Shown here piece after piece: positions 41,025 to 45,687 of a stretch of 45,687 nt of DNA. Positions within the stretch are counted from its first letter, which is position 1. Every line of letters begins with the position of its first letter. The stretch covers positions 1 through 45,687 of the forward strand of contig CAIWCG010000078.1 in the NCBI GenBank assembly GCA_903911135.1. Reading direction: 5' to 3'. A program made the translations under genes and the position numbers. This DNA is from an uncultured Bacteroidota bacterium (GTDB lineage Bacteria > Bacteroidota > Bacteroidia > AKYH767-A > JABDAW01). A model generated the notes under the pieces. That model was not told the origin of the DNA, made no database searches, and saw only the letters and a list, made by a program, of their open reading frames with translations.

Positions 41025-41717
41025 TTATTCGTTTATCAGTTCTGTAGGGGCCTCTGTCGGCTCTGTTCCAATGTTGGAGGTTTCATCAGCTGGAGGGGTA
41101 GTTTCTTCTGCAACCGCTGGGTTGGCATGATGGAAAAACCTCTTTTGATAGATTAGAATAAGTGCAACACCAATGGTGATGGACGAGTCGGCAATATTGA
41201 AAACAGGCCTGAAAAATTCATAGTCTTCGCCACCCCAAATAGGCAACCAGTCGGGAAAATAACCATGTAGTAGCGGAAAATAAAGCATATCGACCACGCT
41301 GCCATGAAGAAATGTGGAATAACCATGAACTGGGAACATGGTTGCCAATTCAAATTCGGTGCTGTGAGAGAAAATCATTCCATAAAATGCACTGTCAATG
41401 ATGTTTCCTATTGCGCCGGCAAATATCAGGGAGCCACTGATGATTAATCCTGAATGCGCTTTTTCTTTGATAAGATTCTTTAAATACCAACCCAAGGCAA
41501 TCACCACTACGATTCTGAAAACACTCAGGAATATCTTGCCATAGCTGCCATGAAACTCCATTCCAAATGCCATTCCATTGTTTTCTATGAAGTGAATCTG
41601 GAAATAATTGCCGAATATCTTGATTGCTTCATTGCGAAGCATGTGGGTCTTGACCCAAATCTTCAAGGTCTGATCGGCAATCAGCACAAGAAATATGGCT
41701 ATGAGGGCTTTTCTCAC
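41025..41717 (-). CDS. lspA: Lipoprotein signal peptidase (signal peptidase II)
   Basis: 230 residues; the core is about 190, followed by a 35-residue Pro/Thr/Glu-rich tail (AVAEETTPPADETSNIG onward) absent from E. coli LspA. The enzyme is an aspartic protease in the inner membrane that removes the signal peptide of prolipoproteins. Both catalytic aspartates are visible: Asp108 in GNIIDSAFYG and Asp175 in FNIADSSITIG. Four hydrophobic helices are present. The ileS-lspA linkage is classical; a dksA-like gene is inserted between them here, as is usual in Bacteroidota. Confidence 0.95.
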   Translation of the reverse strand: MRKALIAIFLVLIADQTLKIWVKTHMLRNEAIKIFGNYFQIHFIENNGMAFGMEFHGSYGKIFLSVFRIVVVIALGWYLKNLIKEKAHSGLIISGSLIFAGAIGNIIDSAFYGMIFSHSTEFELATMFPVHGYSTFLHGSVVDMLYFPLLHGYFPDWLPIWGGEDYEFFRPVFNIADSSITIGVALILIYQKRFFHHANPAVAEETTPPADETSNIGTEPTEAPTELINE

Positions 41718-41760
41718 AGATTAAATTTTATTTTTGATGAAAACGAAATTACAATACTGA

Positions 41761-42156
41761 TTATTTGTACTGATTATTTTTGGCTTCAATGCTTTGAGTA
41801 GTATGCGGAACGGCCCTTAGGCGCTCCTTTGGTATGAGTTTTCCTGTTACTCTGCAGATGCCGTAAGTCTTATTCTCTATGCGCACCATTGCATTTTCCA
41901 ATTGTTCGATGAACTTCTTTTGACGAATGGCCATGTGGCTGGCATCTTCCTTCGCGGTAGAATCAGAGCCATCTTCAAGCATCTTGAAAGAACTTCCGGT
42001 ATCATCGGTGCCATGTTCATTTGGGTTAGTTAGAATTTCCTGCAGGCTGTTCAATTCTTTTCTGGCGTCAGCAAGTTTTTGATTGATGATCTCCCTGAAT
42101 TCCTCCAATTCCTTGTCAGAATATCGGGTTTGTTCTTTGTTTGGTTTAGTTGCCAT
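41761..42156 (-). CDS. TraR/DksA-family protein with degenerate zinc finger
   Basis: 131 residues. The N-terminal coiled-coil region (KELEEFREIINQKLADARKE and the following helices) and the C-terminal block YGICRVTGKLIPKERLRAVP match the DksA/TraR fold, which binds the secondary channel of RNA polymerase. The canonical four-cysteine zinc site (C-x2-C-x17-C-x2-C) is reduced to a single cysteine (GICRVTGK). Loss of the other three is a common feature of the Bacteroidota group, so the fold probably does without zinc. The start overlaps the end of ileS by 11 bases; lspA follows 43 bases later. Confidence 0.9.
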   Translation of the reverse strand: MATKPNKEQTRYSDKELEEFREIINQKLADARKELNSLQEILTNPNEHGTDDTGSSFKMLEDGSDSTAKEDASHMAIRQKKFIEQLENAMVRIENKTYGICRVTGKLIPKERLRAVPHTTQSIEAKNNQYK

Positions 42157-45100
42157 TGTGTAATTTATTTATGAGTATAAGTGTTTTTATTGTTTCGTCC
42201 ACCTCTATCGAATCCGCCATTTCGTCCTTAATATCATCTACCATCAATAATGAACCTGCCAAAATTTCGGTGCAAATATAATCTTTATTGTTAAGAATTG
42301 CTTTGTCAAGAGAATCATGCTGTTTGATTTTCACCTCTATTTTGTCGGTTACCTCAAAATCTTTGTCTTTTCTTAGGTTCTGAATTCTATTGATAAGTTC
42401 CCTGGCAATACCTTCCTCTTTTAATGATTCAGTAATGGTTGTATCTAATGCAACTGTGAGAGGACCGCTGTTGGCCACCTGCCATCCTGGGATATCTTCC
42501 GAACTGATTTCTACATCTGTCAAGGCAATAGTTATCGGTTCATCATTAATTTTCAACTCATAGGTTAATTCTTTTTCAATCTTGGCAATATCCGCCTGAT
42601 TGAACTCCGTAATCGCTGCAGCAACTTGTTTCATCTTGCCTCCAACCTTTGTACCCAAAGCTTTGAAGTTGGGCTTGATCTTCTTTACCAGCATTCCTGT
42701 GGTATCGGTGATATATTCCAAGTCTTTCACGTTAACTTCTGAAAGGATGAGCTGTTTGATTGCCTCCATTTTATCCTTGAAAGAAGCATCCAAGACAGGA
42801 AGCATGATTTTATTCAATGGTTGGCGAACCTTGATGTTCACTTTCTTCCTTAAAGACAATACCATGGAGGAAATCTCTTGTGCCATTTCCATACGTTCCT
42901 CCAAACCTTTATCAATTAATGAAGTATCATAAACTGGGAAGTCGGCAACATGAACTGAGCTTACCTTATGCTTATTGGTTATGGAATTAAGATCCTTGAA
43001 CAACCTTTCAGAATAGAAAGGAGCTATGGGAGACATCAGTATAGAGATGGTTTCCAAGCATGTATATAAGGTCTGATAGGCAGATATCTTGTCCTTTTCG
43101 TATTCACCTTTCCAGAAACGTCTTCTAGATAAGCGAACATACCAATTGCTAAGATAATCGTTAGTGAAATCCTGTATTGCTCGTGCTGCTTTAGTAGGCT
43201 CATAGTCGGCATAGCATTCATCCACCAATTTTATCAAGGAGTTCAATTCAGACAATATCCATCTATCCAGTTCTGGGCGTTCGCTGACAGGAATATCCTG
43301 TTCCGAATAGTTGAAGTTATCTATGTTGGCATACAAAGCAAAGAAAGAATAGGTATTATATAGCGTGCCAAAAAACTTCCTTTGTACTTCCGTTATCCCT
43401 TCCAAATTAAACTTCAGATTATCCCAAGGTTGGGCATTGCTTATCATATACCATCGGGTGGCATCGGCTCCATATTTATTGATGGTCTCGAAAGGATCCA
43501 CTCCATTGCCAAGACGCTTAGACATCTTGTTGCCATTCTTATCCAACACCAAACCATTGGAAATGACATTCTTGAAAGCCACCGAATCAAAGACCATGGC
43601 TGCTATCGCATGAAGTGTAAAGAACCATCCTCGGGTCTGATCCACTCCTTCTGCTATGAAATCGGCAGGGAAGTTCTGCTTGAAGTCTTCCACATTCTCA
43701 AATGGATAATGCCATTGTGCATAAGGCATGGAACCGGAATCGAACCAGACATCTATCAAGTCCGACTCTCGAACCATCTTCTCTCCCTTTGAGGAAACCA
43801 AGATGATGGTATCCACATAAGGCTTATGCAAGTCAAAGGAATTATAATCAGCGGCATTCTTCAAAGGATTGGTTTTCATGAATCCTGCCTTGATGGATGC
43901 TTCTATCTCTTTCTTTAAATCCTCAACCGAGCCGATGCATTTCAATTCGCTTTTGTCCTCATTGGCCCAGATAGGAAGTGGAATGCCCCAAAACCTTGAA
44001 CGGGAAAGATTCCAATCAACCAGGTTCTCCAACCAGTTGCCGAACCTTCCGGTGCCGGTAGATTCCGGTTTCCAGTTGATGGTCTTGTTCAGTTCCATCA
44101 TCCGTTCTTTCACCGCAGTAGTCTTTACAAACCAAGAATCCAATGGATAATAAAGTATCGGCTTGTCCGTCCTCCAACAATGAGGATAACTGTGTTCGTA
44201 TTTCTCAACCTTGAAAGCCTTGTTTTCCGCCTTCAGTTTCTTGACTATGGAAACATCTACCGGTTCATAATCGAGCGAACTTTCATCGGCATCATTATAA
44301 TTCTTTACATATCTCCCCGCAAAATCAGTAACCGCATCCACAAACTTGCCTTGCTTGTCTACCAATGTCAAGGAACCTATGCCATTCATCTTGGCCACTC
44401 GAAAGTCATCGGCACCAAATGAAGGAGAGATATGAACCACACCCGTTCCATCCTCTGTGGTGATGAAATCTCCAGCAATGACCCTAAAAGCATCTCCATT
44501 GTCCGGCTGAACATAAGGCAGCAACTGCTCATACTTCCATCCAAACATGGCTTCACCCTTCAATTCATCAATGACTTTATAAGGAATGTTCTTCGCTCCA
44601 TGTTCATAATCTTCCATCTTCAAATCCTTGTTCGTTTCAGGGAAATACTTGTGCAATAATTCCTTGGCAAGATAAACGATGATGGGGAAATAAGTGTATT
44701 GATTGAAAGTGGCCACCTTCACATACGTAATGTCCTTTCCTACTGCCAAGGCCGTGTTCGAAGGCAAGGTCCAGGGGGTGGTAGTCCAAGCCAATATGTA
44801 TTCATTGTCTTTGCCTATTATCTTGAACTGCGCCGTTACCGTGGTGTCCTTTACCATCTTGAAAGTCCCGGGTTGGTTCAGTTCATGCGAACTCAATCCA
44901 GTCCCTGCAGCAGGTGAATACGGCTGAATGGTATAACCTTCATACAGCAATCCTTTGTCATATAATTGCTTCAATAACCACCATACGGTCTCTATATATT
45001 TATTGTCGAACGTGATGTAAGGATGCTCCAAATCCACCCAATAGCCCATCTGTTTGGTGATGTCATCCCACAGGTTCTTGTATTTCATCACTTCCCTGCG

Positions 45101-45463
45101 GCAAGCCTTGTTATAATCCTCCACGGTTATCGTTTTGCCGATGTCCTCCTTCTTGATGCCAAGTGTCTTTTCCACGCTCAATTCTATCGGAAGCCCATGC
45201 GTATCCCAGCCTCCTTTTCGCTTTACCTGATAGCCTTTCAAGGTTTTATACCGGCAGAAGATATCCTTGATGGCACGAGCCATAACATGGTGAATGCCCG
45301 GCAATCCATTGGCCGAAGGCGGACCTTCATAAAACGTAAAGCTCGGCTTGCCCTCACGGTTTGCCACACTTTGTTCGAAGACTTTCTCCTGCTCCCACCA
45401 CTCCAATATTTCCTTCCCTATGCCAGGCAAGTCCAAATTCTTATATTCCTTGTATTTACTCAT
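42146..45463 (-). CDS. ileS: Isoleucine--tRNA ligase
   Basis: 1105 residues. It charges tRNA-Ile and edits mischarged valine. The class I HIGH motif is GIHH within GLPGIHHVMARAIKD (residues 53-67). The CP1 editing domain follows (AWTTTPWTLPSNTALAVG, with the Thr-rich editing peptide). VDVWFDSGS-like DVWFDSGSMPYAQWHYP and KMSKS as NKMSKRLGNG (near residue 648) complete the active site. The anticodon-binding domain and a long C-terminal part follow, fitting the larger IleS type (about 1050-1150 residues) found in Bacteroidota and eukaryotes rather than the shorter E. coli form. It heads the ileS-dksA-lspA-prsW run. Confidence 0.96.
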   Translation of the reverse strand: MSKYKEYKNLDLPGIGKEILEWWEQEKVFEQSVANREGKPSFTFYEGPPSANGLPGIHHVMARAIKDIFCRYKTLKGYQVKRKGGWDTHGLPIELSVEKTLGIKKEDIGKTITVEDYNKACRREVMKYKNLWDDITKQMGYWVDLEHPYITFDNKYIETVWWLLKQLYDKGLLYEGYTIQPYSPAAGTGLSSHELNQPGTFKMVKDTTVTAQFKIIGKDNEYILAWTTTPWTLPSNTALAVGKDITYVKVATFNQYTYFPIIVYLAKELLHKYFPETNKDLKMEDYEHGAKNIPYKVIDELKGEAMFGWKYEQLLPYVQPDNGDAFRVIAGDFITTEDGTGVVHISPSFGADDFRVAKMNGIGSLTLVDKQGKFVDAVTDFAGRYVKNYNDADESSLDYEPVDVSIVKKLKAENKAFKVEKYEHSYPHCWRTDKPILYYPLDSWFVKTTAVKERMMELNKTINWKPESTGTGRFGNWLENLVDWNLSRSRFWGIPLPIWANEDKSELKCIGSVEDLKKEIEASIKAGFMKTNPLKNAADYNSFDLHKPYVDTIILVSSKGEKMVRESDLIDVWFDSGSMPYAQWHYPFENVEDFKQNFPADFIAEGVDQTRGWFFTLHAIAAMVFDSVAFKNVISNGLVLDKNGNKMSKRLGNGVDPFETINKYGADATRWYMISNAQPWDNLKFNLEGITEVQRKFFGTLYNTYSFFALYANIDNFNYSEQDIPVSERPELDRWILSELNSLIKLVDECYADYEPTKAARAIQDFTNDYLSNWYVRLSRRRFWKGEYEKDKISAYQTLYTCLETISILMSPIAPFYSERLFKDLNSITNKHKVSSVHVADFPVYDTSLIDKGLEERMEMAQEISSMVLSLRKKVNIKVRQPLNKIMLPVLDASFKDKMEAIKQLILSEVNVKDLEYITDTTGMLVKKIKPNFKALGTKVGGKMKQVAAAITEFNQADIAKIEKELTYELKINDEPITIALTDVEISSEDIPGWQVANSGPLTVALDTTITESLKEEGIARELINRIQNLRKDKDFEVTDKIEVKIKQHDSLDKAILNNKDYICTEILAGSLLMVDDIKDEMADSIEVDETIKTLILINKLHNGN

Positions 45464-45482
45464 CAGATTTTTAAAACGGCTG

Positions 45483-45490
45483 CAAAAATA
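45483..45490 (-). promoter_or_regulatory. -7 element of ileS (minus strand)
   Basis: Minus-strand TATTTTTG fits TAnnTTTG, ending 19 bases before the ATG. No TTG at -33 was seen. No T-box or other long leader is possible in this short space. Confidence 0.45.
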
Positions 45491-45585
45491 AAAAAACTAA
45501 TGGTGATAATTTCTTTTTCCCCGACTCATTCCTCATCCTTGATTCTTTTTTGAAGCCTATATCCTCCTCTCGTATCCTGGTGCGT

Positions 45586-45655
45586 CCCGCTATCCGCTGT
45601 AGCCGCTGCCTTCCCATTTCCGACACAAAGCAGCGGGCTGCCGCTACTATCGGGG
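45586..45655. repeat. GC-rich imperfect hairpin element near the window end
   Basis: CCCGCTATCCGCTGTAG on the left and CCGCTACTATCGGGG on the right form an imperfect outer stem; CCGCTGC (45603-45609) and GCAGCGG (45630-45636) form an inner one. GC content is well above the flanks. It resembles intergenic repeats I recall seeing dispersed in Bacteroidota genomes, but this cannot be verified here. No gene was found in 45464-45687. Confidence 0.45.
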
Positions 45656-45687
45656 CTATGCTTCGACGGCAGGTTGCCTCGAAACGA

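Noticed and set aside
41761-42156. Broken (pseudogene) DksA because three zinc cysteines are missing
   Set aside because: The frame is intact, the flanking residues are well conserved, and cysteine-poor versions are usual in this phylum.

Overview
The window comes from a Bacteroidota chromosome, probably a free-living lineage near the Chitinophagales/Sphingobacteriales. The evidence is the gene set: a bamA-ompH-ompH-murI run, DUF4294, a SprB-like protein with a gliding-motility/type IX secretion (T9SS) C-terminal domain, a PorV/PorQ-family protein, a giant TonB-dependent receptor, a cysteine-poor DksA/TraR protein, and several promoters fitting the Bacteroidota pattern (-33 TTG/TTTG, -7 TAnnTTTG). 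I saw no rRNA, tRNA or CRISPR.

Layout. 1-1212 is the right-hand part of an IS256-family element cut by the window edge. 1.4-5.7 kb holds an outer-membrane barrel protein, lpxA translationally coupled to an ABC ATPase, a small exported protein, and an SRAP (abasic-site) protein with a DUF2889 partner. 6.2-10.9 kb (minus strand) is the envelope-assembly run bamA-ompH-ompH-murI. 11.5-16.7 kb holds two unknown small proteins, a lipoprotein divergent from a secreted cyclophilin, pheS, and three small genes. 17.5-18.5 kb is trmB overlapping an alkyltransferase-like gene. 18.7-31.8 kb is a surface/secretion region: a 951-aa SprB/PKD protein, a 1223-aa TonB-dependent receptor, a 1354-aa T9SS-type cargo protein and a PorV/PorQ protein. 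31.9-39.8 kb is mixed housekeeping: greA, a HIT hydrolase, a Uma2-like nuclease, lipoproteins, a methyltransferase, a biotin carboxylase and DUF4294. 40.3-45.5 kb (minus strand) is ileS-dksA/traR-lspA-prsW.

The striking feature is not a gene. Seven long intergenic gaps each hold one tandem array with a period of exactly 21 bp (about 5.9-6.2, 11.25-11.41, 16.94-17.20, 21.72-21.93, 26.22-26.49, 34.32-34.53 and 39.99-40.20 kb). Each array has its own repeat sequence, yet they share one architecture: about 8-13 units (four have exactly 10, i.e. 210 bp), units built on dyad symmetry, and in several cases terminal inverted repeats (50-bp perfect arms in one, 28-bp perfect in another, 41-bp with one mismatch in a third). 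In five of the seven, a TCATTAATGA-type palindromic box, sometimes extended to ATCATTAATGATGACCTT, lies about 80-110 bp to the left. The arrays sit in tandem, divergent and convergent gaps alike, roughly every 4.5-8 kb. I do not recognise this as a described element class; it is the main candidate for an undescribed system here.
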